64,000 nt of DNA, taken from positions 62,001-126,000 of the forward strand of contig JBCCDY010000005.1 in NCBI GenBank assembly GCA_039030555.1, given 5' to 3'. Both the position numbers and the translations under genes were made by a program. The DNA is from JBCCDY01 sp039030555. Lineage in GTDB: Bacteria > Bacteroidota > Bacteroidia > Cytophagales > Cyclobacteriaceae. This document shows, in pieces, positions 20,388 to 30,891 of the stretch. Each line of letters begins with the position of its first letter. Position 1 is the first letter of the stretch. The notes under the pieces were generated by a model, which was given only the letters and a program-made list of their open reading frames with translations, was not told the DNA's origin and made no database searches.

Positions 20388-23039
20388 TCATTCTACCAGT
20401 ACGAGCTCGGCGAAGGCGGATGGATTGTGGAATACCGTTAAACCCATGAAGTCATAGTAGCGGTATTCTCCGCTTAAATCATCCGAATCGTTTACTCCCA
20501 GGTTGACTCCCAATGATAAGCCGGGTTTCGGGTTTTGCCCAATTTCTTTCCAACTGATGGCAAACTCAACGGTGTATCCTTCATCTTTATCTTCTCTCTT
20601 GTTGACAGATCCATAGACTTTTACTTTTGTTTTTGCCTTTCCATTCCACCTGCTGTTGTACTCGCCATTCTTGTTTAGACCTCTGTCATCGAGAATAGCA
20701 TTCAATACGTTTACGTGGTAAGCCAAATCATCTTTCTTCCATTCAGTTGTTCCGTCATTTTTGGTATCAAGTAATATCTCGATCCCATCGTCCTGATGCA
20801 GTCCGGTTTCATCCCTGTTTTTCTTTCTGGCCTGTATATTTTTGTTGGATACTTTAAAGCCGAAGTAAAGATTTTTTTCATCCCACTGAACTGCATAATG
20901 ACAGGTATCATTCCAGTTCCTTTTGAAAGAAGGAACAAAGTAACCCCAATGAGCATCGTTCCAGTCATTCAGATTTCCATCAACCTTTACTTTGCCAGTA
21001 GACTTTTTTGCATCAATGCTTGCGGAGTTGAGCTTTACCAAAGCAATAATTGGATCGACTACCTGAAGTTCTGTTCTCGCACCATGTATTCTGGCTTTTT
21101 CCAAAATTTCCATTGTGCTTTGATAAGAAGAAGTGTTGATCTCCTGATTTAATGCAGCTAATCCAACTTTAGCTATCATTGAAAGATTACTGGATATTCC
21201 TTCCACCTCCTTTAATGCCGGAGACTTTTTGATAAGCTCTGTGATCTTCTCATGGTTGGCCTTCCACTTTTCCAGCCATGCAGTTAGTTCTTCTTTTGTA
21301 TTTTCATTTTGATCCTGTTGGTATTGATGAACCAGTTTTGTAAAAGCTCTTGCGTCTTTTGCATCTGCTGTAGTTAAATCAGCAAAGCGATTGAAAGCAT
21401 AATGAAATTCATAAATATCACCGGCAGGATTCCTTGCATAGCCCTCCAGTGGTTCCGATACACCTGCGAGTGCCTCTATGGGTTTTGTATCACCGCCTCC
21501 AGCTAAATTTCTCATGAGGGTTCCACGGTTTCTAATATGCTGAAGTCCCAAATGCTCTAAGTAATATTCCATAAATTCCATTCGATCGTACATGCTGTTG
21601 ATATCGCGTATATCCGATGGGGACCAAAAGCGCTCTGCAATAGCTGCTGTCCTGGGCCATATCCGGGAATCGATCGTTTCCGGGGTGACCAATTCAGACC
21701 ACATGGTAGCTTCACCTCCTAGTATGTTTTTAGATGCTTCAGGTGAAATATTCAGATTTTCAGGTAAAGGATCTACAGTGTAGTGATCGCTTGCCCTTTT
21801 CATCAGGTCAATGTAATATCCATTGGAGAGCAGGCATTGATAACCAGCTTCTGACGCTTCCTTCAAAGATTCCACACCTCTCCATGAATGCACTACGGCG
21901 TCTTTTGGAAGATCATCTGTGAGAATTTCATCCCACCCCATCATTTTCTTACCGAGGCTTTTGAGGTGTTTTTGTACTCTTATGTTGAAATAGTTCTGCA
22001 ATTCATGATTGCTTTTGAACCCTTTTTCGTCTTTGAAAGCTTGAATTTCCTTATTTTCATTCCAGTGTTTTCCCTTGTTTTCATCACCACCAATATGAAA
22101 ATACAGGTCGGGGAAAAGCCCGGCCATTTCTGTAAAAAGGCCATTGATAAATTCATAAGTTTCTTCTTTGATGGGATTCAGAGTTGGGTCAAAAACACCT
22201 GACCGGTTCTGCAGATGATATTCCTGATCGGCACTACCCAGCTCTGGAAATGCTGTTAAAAATGCAGAAGCGTGTCCGGGGATATCGAATTCAGGAACTA
22301 CCCTGATTCCTCTGTTTCCCGCGTACTGAACGATTTCTTTGATTTCAACTTGAGTGAAATATTCTCCATTGGACGCCTTTTCATGCAATTCAGGGAATAC
22401 CTTGCTTTCCACCCGAAACCCATGATCGTCAACCAGATGTAGATGTAACACATTCATTTTAACTGCTGCCATTCCATCAAGATTTCTTTTGATGACCTCA
22501 ATGGGCTGGAAGTGACGTGCTACATCAATCATAAGGCCGCGCCAGGGAAAACGTGGAGCGTCTTTAATTTGAACTGCAGGAAAATAATACCCACTTTCAT
22601 CTGCCTGCAGTGTCTGAAGTAAAGTTTCCATTCCTCTCATGGCGCCAAAATCTGTTGGTGCAGTAAGCGTAATCCTGTCTGAGCCAACTTCCAGAATGTA
22701 GCTTTCATCTGTTCCCAGCTCCAATGCACCTTCACCGGATACATTTATTACAAAATCAGGATTCGACCCAGATATACTTACTTTTTCTTGTGGAAAAAAC
22801 AGGCCTGTTCTCCAATCCAAACGCCTCATAAAACGAGTGGCGTATGCTTCGAGTCGCTCATTCGTAAAGCCTGTTATCTTTGTTTTGAACGAGCTTTCCA
22901 AGCTGTATTTTTCATCAAATACTTTCCATTCTTTAGGCACAGGCATCCATTGCAATTCAGTACTTTGTGCAACAAGATTTTCGCATAAGATGCTTATGAA
23001 TAGCATGACCAGTACCAGCGCTTTCAAATAATTAATCAT
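20388..23039 (-). CDS. GH20 beta-N-acetylhexosaminidase with C-terminal CBM9-like domain
   Basis: 883 residues with a signal peptide (LVLVMLFISILCENLVAQS). Residues ~35-165 are the GH20 N-terminal domain. The barrel follows: RGLMIDVARHFQPIEVIKRNLDGMAAVKMNVLHLHLVDDHGFR, then catalytic Asp319-Glu320 in HIGGDE. Residues ~690-883 look like a family 9 carbohydrate-binding / sugar-binding domain (VDGNLNDWNDAHWGYF, LHQDDGIEILLDTKNDG). The enzyme releases terminal GlcNAc from chito-oligosaccharides, probably in the periplasm. It is part of the minus-strand locus, 29 bp after nagB. Confidence 0.92.
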   Translation of the reverse strand: MINYLKALVLVMLFISILCENLVAQSTELQWMPVPKEWKVFDEKYSLESSFKTKITGFTNERLEAYATRFMRRLDWRTGLFFPQEKVSISGSNPDFVINVSGEGALELGTDESYILEVGSDRITLTAPTDFGAMRGMETLLQTLQADESGYYFPAVQIKDAPRFPWRGLMIDVARHFQPIEVIKRNLDGMAAVKMNVLHLHLVDDHGFRVESKVFPELHEKASNGEYFTQVEIKEIVQYAGNRGIRVVPEFDIPGHASAFLTAFPELGSADQEYHLQNRSGVFDPTLNPIKEETYEFINGLFTEMAGLFPDLYFHIGGDENKGKHWNENKEIQAFKDEKGFKSNHELQNYFNIRVQKHLKSLGKKMMGWDEILTDDLPKDAVVHSWRGVESLKEASEAGYQCLLSNGYYIDLMKRASDHYTVDPLPENLNISPEASKNILGGEATMWSELVTPETIDSRIWPRTAAIAERFWSPSDIRDINSMYDRMEFMEYYLEHLGLQHIRNRGTLMRNLAGGGDTKPIEALAGVSEPLEGYARNPAGDIYEFHYAFNRFADLTTADAKDARAFTKLVHQYQQDQNENTKEELTAWLEKWKANHEKITELIKKSPALKEVEGISSNLSMIAKVGLAALNQEINTSSYQSTMEILEKARIHGARTELQVVDPIIALVKLNSASIDAKKSTGKVKVDGNLNDWNDAHWGYFVPSFKRNWNDTCHYAVQWDEKNLYFGFKVSNKNIQARKKNRDETGLHQDDGIEILLDTKNDGTTEWKKDDLAYHVNVLNAILDDRGLNKNGEYNSRWNGKAKTKVKVYGSVNKREDKDEGYTVEFAISWKEIGQNPKPGLSLGVNLGVNDSDDLSGEYRYYDFMGLTVFHNPSAFAELVLVE

Positions 23040-23068
23040 ATTGTGTTTAACTGTCGGTAAATAAAATT

Positions 23069-25006
23069 TTAGAATTTATACCGTTTGAAAGCCTCAATAG
23101 CTTCGTATTCGGCGAGGCCCAGTTCATCGTAAATAGCGGCAGTACTCCTGTTTCTATGCTCAGATCTTTGCCAGAATTCACGAGGATCATTTCCGGGGAA
23201 GACGGCAGTATCCTTTTGAGACTGATGTTTGAAAATGGCCTGTCTTTTCGTCATCAATTCATCCGGACTTAGAGGAATGGCCATGTCTATGTCTTCTATA
23301 TCCCATTCCTGCCAGGCACCCCTGTATAGCCAGACCCAGCAGTTATCCAACCAGTTCATTCCTTTCATCGATGCCAGAGCTGCAAAAATCACCTGCAAGC
23401 AGACCCTGTGTGTTCCATGAGGGTCAGATAGATCTCCGGCAGCATAGATTTGATGTGGTTTTACTTCTTTCAAGAGATCAACAGTGATTTTTATGTCTTC
23501 CTCCCCAATCGGTTTCTTCTTCACCAAACCAGTTTCATAAAAAGGCAGATCCAGAAAATGTACATTGCTGTCAGGTATTCCAACATATCTGCAACCAGCT
23601 TTGGCCTCACTTCTCCTGATCAACCCTTTAATTTTCATGACTTCAGGAGAGTCAACCATCCCGGAGACCTTGTTCCCGATAGAGCTCGTGATATTCTTGT
23701 AAAGTACATTTCCTGCTTTCGAACTGAAATTAAATTCATTGTTCAATTCACTGAAAAAATCAGCATATCGTATAACGTCTGAATCGAATACCGCAATATT
23801 TCCTGAAGTTTGGTAGGCTACGTGCACTTCATGCCCCTGTTTGACAAGCCTGCTGAACGTTCCTCCCATGGAAATGACATCATCATCCGGGTGTGGGCTG
23901 AATATCACTACCCGCTTCTTTGCAGGCTCCGCACGCTCTGGCCTGTGTGTATCATCAGCGTTTGGTTTTCCTCCGGGCCAGCCGGTAATTGTTCGTGACA
24001 GGTCTTTAAAAATCTCGATATTGATGTCGTAGGCCGGGCCATGCGCCGTTAATAAATCATTCATCCCATGGTCAGCATAGTCTCTATCGGTTAACTTGAG
24101 AATCGGTTTTTTAAGTTTTTGACTGAGCCATATTACGGCTTTCTTGGAAAGTTGATCATCCCAGGTACACTCATCTACAAGCCATGGAGTTTTAACTCTT
24201 GTTAGCTGCGCTGCTGCAGCTTCGTCTACTACAAAGCTTACATTTTCATGCTCCTGAAGAAAAGTAGCTGGAATGGTATCTGTTTTTTCTCCTTCGGTTG
24301 ATTCTTGAATAATACTGGCTTTTCCTTCTCCCCATGCCATAAGAATAATCCTTCTGGCTTTCATAATGGTTCCTACCCCCATAGTGATCGCCCTGCGAGG
24401 TACGTTTTGTTCTCCAAAGAAATCACTGGCGGCATCTTTACGAGTTACGTGGTCTAACGTAATTAATCTTGTCCCAGAATTAATGGTGGAACCGGGCTCG
24501 TTAAAGCCAATGTGTCCCGTTCTTCCTATCCCTAGTATTTGAAGGTCCAGTCCTCCGGCTTTTTCGATTTTAGCCTCATATTCCTGGCAGTACTGTGGGA
24601 CCAATTCTTTGGGAAGCGTTCCGTTCGGTACATGTATATTGTCCTTTGGAATATCTACATGATCAAACAGGTGCTCGTTCATAAACCTCACGTAGCTCTG
24701 GAGTTCATTGGGTTCCATAGGGAAGTACTCATCTAAATTGAAGGTGATCACATTTCTGAAACTGAGACCTTCCTCTTTGTGAAGCCTGATCAGGGCATCG
24801 TACAAACCCACTGGACTGGAGCCTGTTGCCAGGCCCAGCACGCAATTTTCTCCTGAATTCTGTTTTTTCCGAATCAGCGAAGCGATCTCCCGGGAAATGG
24901 CTTCAACGGCTTTTGCCGAATCTTCAAAAATACTCACGGGTACCCGCTCGTTTTTCGAAGCAATGGATACATTTAAAGAAGCGTGTTTTTCTATGGTCTT
25001 TTCCAT
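23069..25006 (-). CDS. nagB: Glucosamine-6-phosphate deaminase fused to a PIG-L/LmbE deacetylase domain
   Basis: 645 residues. The first ~290 match NagB: LGLATGSSPVGLYDALI, TFNLDEYFPM (~90) and LGIGRTGHIGFNEPGS (~160). Residues ~370-620 match the PIG-L/LmbE zinc deacetylases: FSPHPDDDVISMGGTF, then LPFYETG and a DPHGTHR histidine. The fusion is known in Bacteroidota annotated as glucosamine-6-phosphate deaminase. I infer that the second domain removes acetyl from GlcNAc-6-P, since no separate nagA is visible here. The start at 25006 is the first Met, one base beyond the stop of the ROK gene. Confidence 0.9.
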   Translation of the reverse strand: MEKTIEKHASLNVSIASKNERVPVSIFEDSAKAVEAISREIASLIRKKQNSGENCVLGLATGSSPVGLYDALIRLHKEEGLSFRNVITFNLDEYFPMEPNELQSYVRFMNEHLFDHVDIPKDNIHVPNGTLPKELVPQYCQEYEAKIEKAGGLDLQILGIGRTGHIGFNEPGSTINSGTRLITLDHVTRKDAASDFFGEQNVPRRAITMGVGTIMKARRIILMAWGEGKASIIQESTEGEKTDTIPATFLQEHENVSFVVDEAAAAQLTRVKTPWLVDECTWDDQLSKKAVIWLSQKLKKPILKLTDRDYADHGMNDLLTAHGPAYDINIEIFKDLSRTITGWPGGKPNADDTHRPERAEPAKKRVVIFSPHPDDDVISMGGTFSRLVKQGHEVHVAYQTSGNIAVFDSDVIRYADFFSELNNEFNFSSKAGNVLYKNITSSIGNKVSGMVDSPEVMKIKGLIRRSEAKAGCRYVGIPDSNVHFLDLPFYETGLVKKKPIGEEDIKITVDLLKEVKPHQIYAAGDLSDPHGTHRVCLQVIFAALASMKGMNWLDNCWVWLYRGAWQEWDIEDIDMAIPLSPDELMTKRQAIFKHQSQKDTAVFPGNDPREFWQRSEHRNRSTAAIYDELGLAEYEAIEAFKRYKF

Positions 25007-25007
25007 T

Positions 25008-25952
25008 TTAATCGTTTATAAATAGCGTATCAGAAGTATTTTGATTTACAAGTACTACTGCGCCCAGCATGGCCGTAGTATTTCCTTTCAATTCAGAAAT
25101 TTCCAATTCGATTTTGTTTTTATGAAGTGGTAATATGTTTTGATTGAATGCCCGCAGGGTAGCCTCTAATAAAGGTTTTCCAAGGTTTGACAGGCCTCCG
25201 GATAACACAATACACTCAGGAGCTAAGGCTGTGGCTGCATTGGATAAGCCCAATCCCAAATAATAACCTGTGCGCTGGATGGTTTCCATAGCCATTTCAT
25301 TCTTTTCTGAGGCTTCTGCAGCCATTTCAAATGGTTCTAAAACAGGGAAATTTGGTTTCAGTGACCGGTATGTTTCTTTTATGCCTCGAATAGACACATA
25401 GGTTTCCAGGCAACCTCTTTTGCCACAACTGCATATTCTGCCATTTGGAACTAAAGTCATGTGTCCAATTTCTCCTGCAAGATCATTCATTCCATGTATC
25501 AGTCTACCGTTTTCGATAATTCCACCGCCAACTCCAGTACCCAGCGTTACAACCAGTAAATGATTGTAGTACCGGCCCTTACCAAACTTCAATTCTCCCA
25601 GTGCAGCCATATTGGCATCATTTGTCAAGAACGCAGGTAATCCCCACATCTTTTCTACTTGATGAGTGACCTCAAGGGGATTGGATAAATTGAGGTTTAC
25701 CGGGTTTTCAATTTTTCCACTGTTGTAGTTCCCTGTAGGAGCACCTATGCCAATTCCTCTTACATCAGAGAAACCGATACCATTTTCACACAGAAGGGAT
25801 TTGACTCTATTATCAAGCAGTTTCATAAATTCTTCTTCTGAACGGATCATACCGGAATCGAAATGATCTTCACCAAGAATTTCTCCATGTCTGCTGATGA
25901 GTCCAAGCTTGGTACTTGTACCCCCGATATCGATTCCTATATAATATTCCAC
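25008..25952 (-). CDS. ROK-family sugar kinase, likely N-acetylglucosamine kinase
   Basis: 314 residues from a GTG at 25952, chosen because the ROK N-terminus (EYYIGIDIGGTSTKLGLIS, ATP-binding) begins right there; the open frame runs on to 26021 without homology. The ROK signature is LVVTLGTGVGGGIIENGRL with LAGEIGHM, and the zinc site is CSCGKRGCLE. It would phosphorylate imported GlcNAc or glucosamine before the NagB-PIG-L enzyme. It is 73 bp from the SusD gene and 1 bp from nagB, so probably in one transcript. Confidence 0.88.
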   Translation of the reverse strand: MEYYIGIDIGGTSTKLGLISRHGEILGEDHFDSGMIRSEEEFMKLLDNRVKSLLCENGIGFSDVRGIGIGAPTGNYNSGKIENPVNLNLSNPLEVTHQVEKMWGLPAFLTNDANMAALGELKFGKGRYYNHLLVVTLGTGVGGGIIENGRLIHGMNDLAGEIGHMTLVPNGRICSCGKRGCLETYVSIRGIKETYRSLKPNFPVLEPFEMAAEASEKNEMAMETIQRTGYYLGLGLSNAATALAPECIVLSGGLSNLGKPLLEATLRAFNQNILPLHKNKIELEISELKGNTTAMLGAVVLVNQNTSDTLFIND

Positions 25953-26025
25953 AATTTTTAAAGAGGTTTGCAAAAGAGGAAGTGCCGACGGATTAATTCG
26001 CCGACTACTTTTACTCCACACAGGT

Positions 26026-27576
26026 TTATCTTACATCCCACCAAACCGGATTAGTCATTTCGTTACTATTTCCCTGCCTCTCAATGGCTATATTAACATT
26101 GGTTTCGTTAGATGCTTGTTCGCTTGTGGAATAAATCAACCTTCTGGGTACTCTTCCATTATTAGGTGGTGTAACAAAGAAATTTGTGTTATCCGTAACA
26201 TCAGGGATAATATCGGTTCTTCTGACTAACGCCCATGCTTCGTACCCATTGGTCAGATTGGCCAGCCACCTCTGTTCCCATATCTGATCGAGTTGTTCTT
26301 CAGTAGTGCCTGTCAACTCTGCAGTCGCCTGATCATTGAAATAGGTATCTATTCTATCCTGAGGAACACCCCAGTAATTCATGCTTGCACTGATTCCGTT
26401 TTGATAGAGCTGATTGGCGTCACCACCAAATCCCAGTAAAGCTGCTTCTGCCTGAAGAAAATAGGATTCAGCAGCTGATAGAATCATGACCGGAAGCTGG
26501 TCTTCCACATCTGTTAATGAATTCCCTCTGATTTTTGGTGAAGGGAAAGCCAGATTTAATCTGGGGATGCCTGATCTTGTAACAACCGAAGCTCCACCGA
26601 AAGCTCCAAACTGATCTATTGGGTTCCCTATGGAATCAACAGCCATTTCGAATAAGCGGGGATCGCTGGTATTGTTGAGCATATCTGCATAACGATCAGC
26701 CAAAACCCATTGGGCAGAGGGACCAAACCCGAAGAAAATGTCTTCGAACCCCCCATCAAGGAAGTCTAATACCAATGCTGTTCTTGACCTTAGAATAAGA
26801 GCTTCATTAGTTTCGTCAATCAAGGTGCCGGACAGGGCGTCATTAATTATTCCGTCTATAAAAGCCTGCTCCCCGTCTCTAATGAAGGCATCTCTTGAGC
26901 GAATGGCGAGTCTTAATCTCATGGTATTTGCCAGAACGCTCCAGCTCTGTGGGTCGCCGGAGTATATAAAATCACCAGCAGCTCCGGGAATTACAGTCGA
27001 TGAATTTCCAATAGCATCAATTTGAGCTCCCAAATCATTAATAATTCCTCTATATATATCGATTTGTGCATCGTAAGTGGGAAGTGGAACCTCCAAAGTG
27101 AGTTCGCTTCCAATCACATCAGAATAAGGGATATCACCATAGATATCAGTCATTTTTTGGTAAAACCACGACATCATGATTCTAGTAACTGCAACACCTT
27201 CCGTACTCTCCATTTCAAGATAAGCACCCAGCAAATTTCTCAGATTTCCGGAAACCCTTTGATAAGATGCGTCAAAGGTAGCATCTGTCCACCCCTGATT
27301 GTTTGCATACCCATCAATTTCCCCAAAGAAGTCTCCGGCAGATCCGTAGCTAAACTGGTTGGAAAAATGACTGGTAAACAAAAGATTTCCCCTCCAGGCC
27401 ACAAAGCGTGGCTCGGTAAACTCAAAGTATTGAGCTCCGGCCATAAAACCCTCAATAGTTCCAACCTGAGGATTAACGGGATCAGTATTAAGTTCCTCGA
27501 AATCGTTATCACATGCGATAATGGATAAAAGCAAAACTGCAAAAGCCAAAATGTTTATTTTCTTGTTAAATCTCAT
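26026..27576 (-). CDS. SusD/RagB-like nutrient-binding outer-membrane lipoprotein
   Basis: 516 residues; lipobox SIIAC (Cys ~22), followed by DNDFEELNTDPVNP as in the SusD_2 branch. TPR-like helices (RIMMSWFYQKMTDIYGDIPYSDV, AESYFLQAEAALLGFGGDANQLYQNGISASM) and the closing QRWLANLTNGYEAWALVRRTDI segment are typical. It sits over the SusC barrel and captures glycans. It lies 16 bp downstream of the SusC gene. A chito-oligosaccharide ligand is inferred from the neighbouring enzymes. Confidence 0.92.
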   Translation of the reverse strand: MRFNKKINILAFAVLLLSIIACDNDFEELNTDPVNPQVGTIEGFMAGAQYFEFTEPRFVAWRGNLLFTSHFSNQFSYGSAGDFFGEIDGYANNQGWTDATFDASYQRVSGNLRNLLGAYLEMESTEGVAVTRIMMSWFYQKMTDIYGDIPYSDVIGSELTLEVPLPTYDAQIDIYRGIINDLGAQIDAIGNSSTVIPGAAGDFIYSGDPQSWSVLANTMRLRLAIRSRDAFIRDGEQAFIDGIINDALSGTLIDETNEALILRSRTALVLDFLDGGFEDIFFGFGPSAQWVLADRYADMLNNTSDPRLFEMAVDSIGNPIDQFGAFGGASVVTRSGIPRLNLAFPSPKIRGNSLTDVEDQLPVMILSAAESYFLQAEAALLGFGGDANQLYQNGISASMNYWGVPQDRIDTYFNDQATAELTGTTEEQLDQIWEQRWLANLTNGYEAWALVRRTDIIPDVTDNTNFFVTPPNNGRVPRRLIYSTSEQASNETNVNIAIERQGNSNEMTNPVWWDVR

Positions 27577-27592
27577 AACTAAATGCTTTGAA

Positions 27593-30500
27593 TTAAAAGG
27601 TTAGGTTTACCCGGAATCCGTTTGAAAATGTAGGAGGGATGCTGTTAAATTCTACTCCCTGGAAGCCTGTGTTAAAACCTGTTTCAGGGTCGAAGTTGTC
27701 ATTATCACTATACAGTATAGCCAGATTTCTACCGACATAACTGATTGATAAAGATTGCAGGTTCAACTTCTCAACCACGCTGGTAGGAAAACTGTAACCC
27801 AGTGTTACTTCTCTCAATTTTAGAAAAGTGGCATCGTATACCCAGTTCTCACTGATCTGCCCAACTCTAGCCCAAAACGATTGAGGATCTACCCCCCGGG
27901 CAGCTACTTCAGGGTCCAGTGTTTCACCATCTTCAACGGCAAACCGATCATCTAGCGGAATACCCTGTCCTCCAAAGAAGAAATCACGACCCTCCAGAGT
28001 TTCTACTGCTGTCCCCTGAGTGTGCCTTAATATTTCAGAGAACGAAAATACATCTCCTCCAATTCGAGCATCCAGTAAAAAGGAGAAGTTGAAGTTTTTG
28101 TAAGTAAAGGAGTTGGTCAGGTTAATCAGAGCATCGGGAATAGCGCTTCCAATTTGTTCGATGTCAGTACCCAAAACCGGTAGTCCATCGCTTCCAACGA
28201 TGATTTGGCCTTGATCATTTCGAACAAAAGTGTTTCCAAAAAAGCCTTGTGCACTTCCTCCAACTTCAGCTGCAACCTGAACAACATTATTGAACTGGCG
28301 AGCACGAACGTTTCTTTCAACGCCTTCTGCCAGCTCTTCTACTTCATTATCGATCGTAGTTAGATTTAGTGTGGAATTCCATGTGAAATTGCTTTTCTGA
28401 ATGATATCAGCGGAAAGACTAACTTCAAACCCTCTGTTAATGACTTCTCCGGCATTGATAATCTGAGCAGATGCACCAGCTGAAGTCGGCAGGGTTAGTT
28501 GTAGAATCTGATCTTCTGTATTAGATCTGAAATAAGTAGCGTCCAGTCTGATCCTATTATTTAAAAAGCCAGCTTCCAGACCAAATTCAATCGTATTGGA
28601 AAGCTCATTCACCAAATCTGGGTTTGCCAGTACGGGTCCAGGATCAGCTCCTTCTTCTCCAATTCCGAGAAATATAAGTCTTTGACCGTTAATGGGACCT
28701 GAAGAAACATTAAATGTATTTAAGGTTTGAAATGCGCCCGTGGCGGCACCCGTCTGGGCATAACTACCTCTAATTTTTAAATTGGAGAGTGTATTGGATT
28801 GAATAGAAGGAATTGCATCGGTCAATACGGCACTTAATCCTACGGAAGGATAAAAGAATGAGGCATTTTCAACCGGGAGGGAAGAGCTCCAGTCATTCCT
28901 ACCGGTCAGTTCCAGGAATAGATAATCATTATAACCGAATGTTAAGGAAGCAAAGACACTGTTGGTCCTCAACCTGCTTACACTGGGCAAGAATACCTGA
29001 TTGTTAAAGTTCGATAAAGAGAAAAAATCACGAACTACAAAGTCCGTACCTCTCGCTTCAAGTGATTCAAAATTACTATTGGTCCTGCTAAATCCAAGGA
29101 ATGCTGAAACATCGAAATTTGAAGATAGCGTTTTATTATAAGTTAAGATTAAGTCAAGATTGGTCACTGTGGAAGTTGAGCTAATGTTATCAAGCCTGCC
29201 ATTAGGGCCTGTGGCTGTAAAAGCCCCGAAAGGGAAGAAGTTATTTACTTCTCTTTGTATGAAATCCCTTGAAAGCCTTCCGAGTACATTAAAACCTTCA
29301 AAGGGATCCAGATTCAATTCCAGCAGGCTGATGTAACGTTCGAGTTCATCATCATTCAAACGGGTATTTACGGTATAGTAAGGATTGATGGCAAAAAGTC
29401 CCTGCCAGTTGTTGGGTAGGCCATCTGGTGTTAGAAAGTTTTGCGAGAGCAATTGATTTGAAATATTTCTGGGCCTTTGAGAAAGTGCTACAGATATGTT
29501 GGACTGTCCTCCTGTAAGCTCTGGTCTATTAACTGCTTCCTGATTAATGTAATCCACTTTACCACTAATTCTTGCCCATTTGGTAACATGTATTCCTGCC
29601 TTTAAGCCAAAGTTTTGTCGTGTTATTTCACTACCAGGAACGATCGACTCCTGGTCGCTACGAGAATAGCTTAATCGGTAATCAAATCCATTTTTAGCTT
29701 GTGAAATAGCTATACTGTTCAAATACGAAACTCCTGTTTGAAAGAAATCTCTAAAATCGTCACTTCCTGATGCGATGAAGGGAACTTCACCAACTCCATC
29801 AAAACGAGGTCTTAAAGTACCGTCTAGGCGAGGCCCGAAACTTGAACTTGAGGTGATATCAAAAATTACTTCATCTATTCCCGTATCGAATATTCCTTGA
29901 CCAAACTCATTCTGCAGGTCGGGAGTTCGCAGTACATTATTGAAGGTTATTGAACTTCCTATTTCAACTTTTGGGGTTTCACTTCTACCACTTTTTGTTG
30001 TAATAACAATTACCCCATTTTGTGCCCTGGATCCGTAAAGGGCAGTAGCATTACCCCCTTTCAATATGGATATATTTTCAATTTCTGAAGGATTAAGATT
30101 TGAAAGTGTATTTCCAAAGTCACGACCTTCTGCGAAATCAGCCTGAGTTCCCTGATTTTCATCAATAATTACTCCGTCCAATACAATTAATGCCTGATTG
30201 TTACTGGTTAAACTGCTTATCCCTCTTACATTCACGACTACAGAACCCCCAACACCTGTAGCATTTTCAGAAATAGAAACCCCCGAAAATTTACCCCTTA
30301 GAGCCGACCCAAGATTCGGGTCATCTGCTCGATTAATAGCCTCAGAATCAATACTTTGGATTGAATAACCCAATTTTTCCTTTTCTCTTTTAATACCGAA
30401 GGCTGATACGACAACTTCATTAAGGCTTAAAATATCTGTTTCCAGCACTATCGAGAGCTGGGTTTGAGAGTTGACCGGAATTTCCTGAGTAGTATATCCT

Positions 30501-30718
30501 ACAAAAGAAACTACGAGAATATCAGAGGAACCTGCCTCAAGCCTGAAATTCCCATTGAAGTCTGTAACAGTTCCATTAGAGGTACCTTTCACTAACAGGT
30601 TTACTCCAGGGAGGCCCTCTCCACCAGAATCTGTTACCTTTCCGGAAACCGTGATGGTTTGCGACCATACCGGAGAGACCAGAAGCGTGGTTAGCAAGAT
30701 GATGTAAAAATTTTTCAT
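27593..30718 (-). CDS. SusC/RagA TonB-dependent outer-membrane transporter
   Basis: 1041 residues. A signal peptide (~1-19) is followed by a carboxypeptidase-regulatory-like domain (~22-105: VSGKVTDSGGEGLPGVNLLVKGTSNGTVTDF and DILVVSFVGYTTQEIPV). The plug follows (LNEVVVSAFGIKREKEKLGYSIQ, then VVNVRGISSL and ALYGSRAQNGVIVITTKSG), then a barrel ending FRVNLTF. It imports oligosaccharides with its SusD partner downstream. The gene is divergent from the LytS/LytTR pair across a 173-bp intergenic region that likely holds both promoters. Confidence 0.94.
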   Translation of the reverse strand: MKNFYIILLTTLLVSPVWSQTITVSGKVTDSGGEGLPGVNLLVKGTSNGTVTDFNGNFRLEAGSSDILVVSFVGYTTQEIPVNSQTQLSIVLETDILSLNEVVVSAFGIKREKEKLGYSIQSIDSEAINRADDPNLGSALRGKFSGVSISENATGVGGSVVVNVRGISSLTSNNQALIVLDGVIIDENQGTQADFAEGRDFGNTLSNLNPSEIENISILKGGNATALYGSRAQNGVIVITTKSGRSETPKVEIGSSITFNNVLRTPDLQNEFGQGIFDTGIDEVIFDITSSSSFGPRLDGTLRPRFDGVGEVPFIASGSDDFRDFFQTGVSYLNSIAISQAKNGFDYRLSYSRSDQESIVPGSEITRQNFGLKAGIHVTKWARISGKVDYINQEAVNRPELTGGQSNISVALSQRPRNISNQLLSQNFLTPDGLPNNWQGLFAINPYYTVNTRLNDDELERYISLLELNLDPFEGFNVLGRLSRDFIQREVNNFFPFGAFTATGPNGRLDNISSTSTVTNLDLILTYNKTLSSNFDVSAFLGFSRTNSNFESLEARGTDFVVRDFFSLSNFNNQVFLPSVSRLRTNSVFASLTFGYNDYLFLELTGRNDWSSSLPVENASFFYPSVGLSAVLTDAIPSIQSNTLSNLKIRGSYAQTGAATGAFQTLNTFNVSSGPINGQRLIFLGIGEEGADPGPVLANPDLVNELSNTIEFGLEAGFLNNRIRLDATYFRSNTEDQILQLTLPTSAGASAQIINAGEVINRGFEVSLSADIIQKSNFTWNSTLNLTTIDNEVEELAEGVERNVRARQFNNVVQVAAEVGGSAQGFFGNTFVRNDQGQIIVGSDGLPVLGTDIEQIGSAIPDALINLTNSFTYKNFNFSFLLDARIGGDVFSFSEILRHTQGTAVETLEGRDFFFGGQGIPLDDRFAVEDGETLDPEVAARGVDPQSFWARVGQISENWVYDATFLKLREVTLGYSFPTSVVEKLNLQSLSISYVGRNLAILYSDNDNFDPETGFNTGFQGVEFNSIPPTFSNGFRVNLTF

Positions 30719-30891
30719 AGTATGTGGTTTGTTCGATAAGGAATTTAGAGGAATCGCTTTTATGGAAGAATTAAATTATACGAACGACAGGATAGCGTAT
30801 AGAAACAACAAAAAAATACATCTTTTCAATAAGTTAGAAATGTGTTAAGCTAACTTTAATGTAAGATTACCGTGATTCAAACGATTGTTAT

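Noticed and set aside
20796..21152. 118-codon plus-strand ORF
   Set aside because: Antisense shadow within the GH20 gene; no domain, no plausible start.
27022..27528. 168-codon plus-strand ORF
   Set aside because: Antisense to the SusD gene, which has clear homology over the same stretch.
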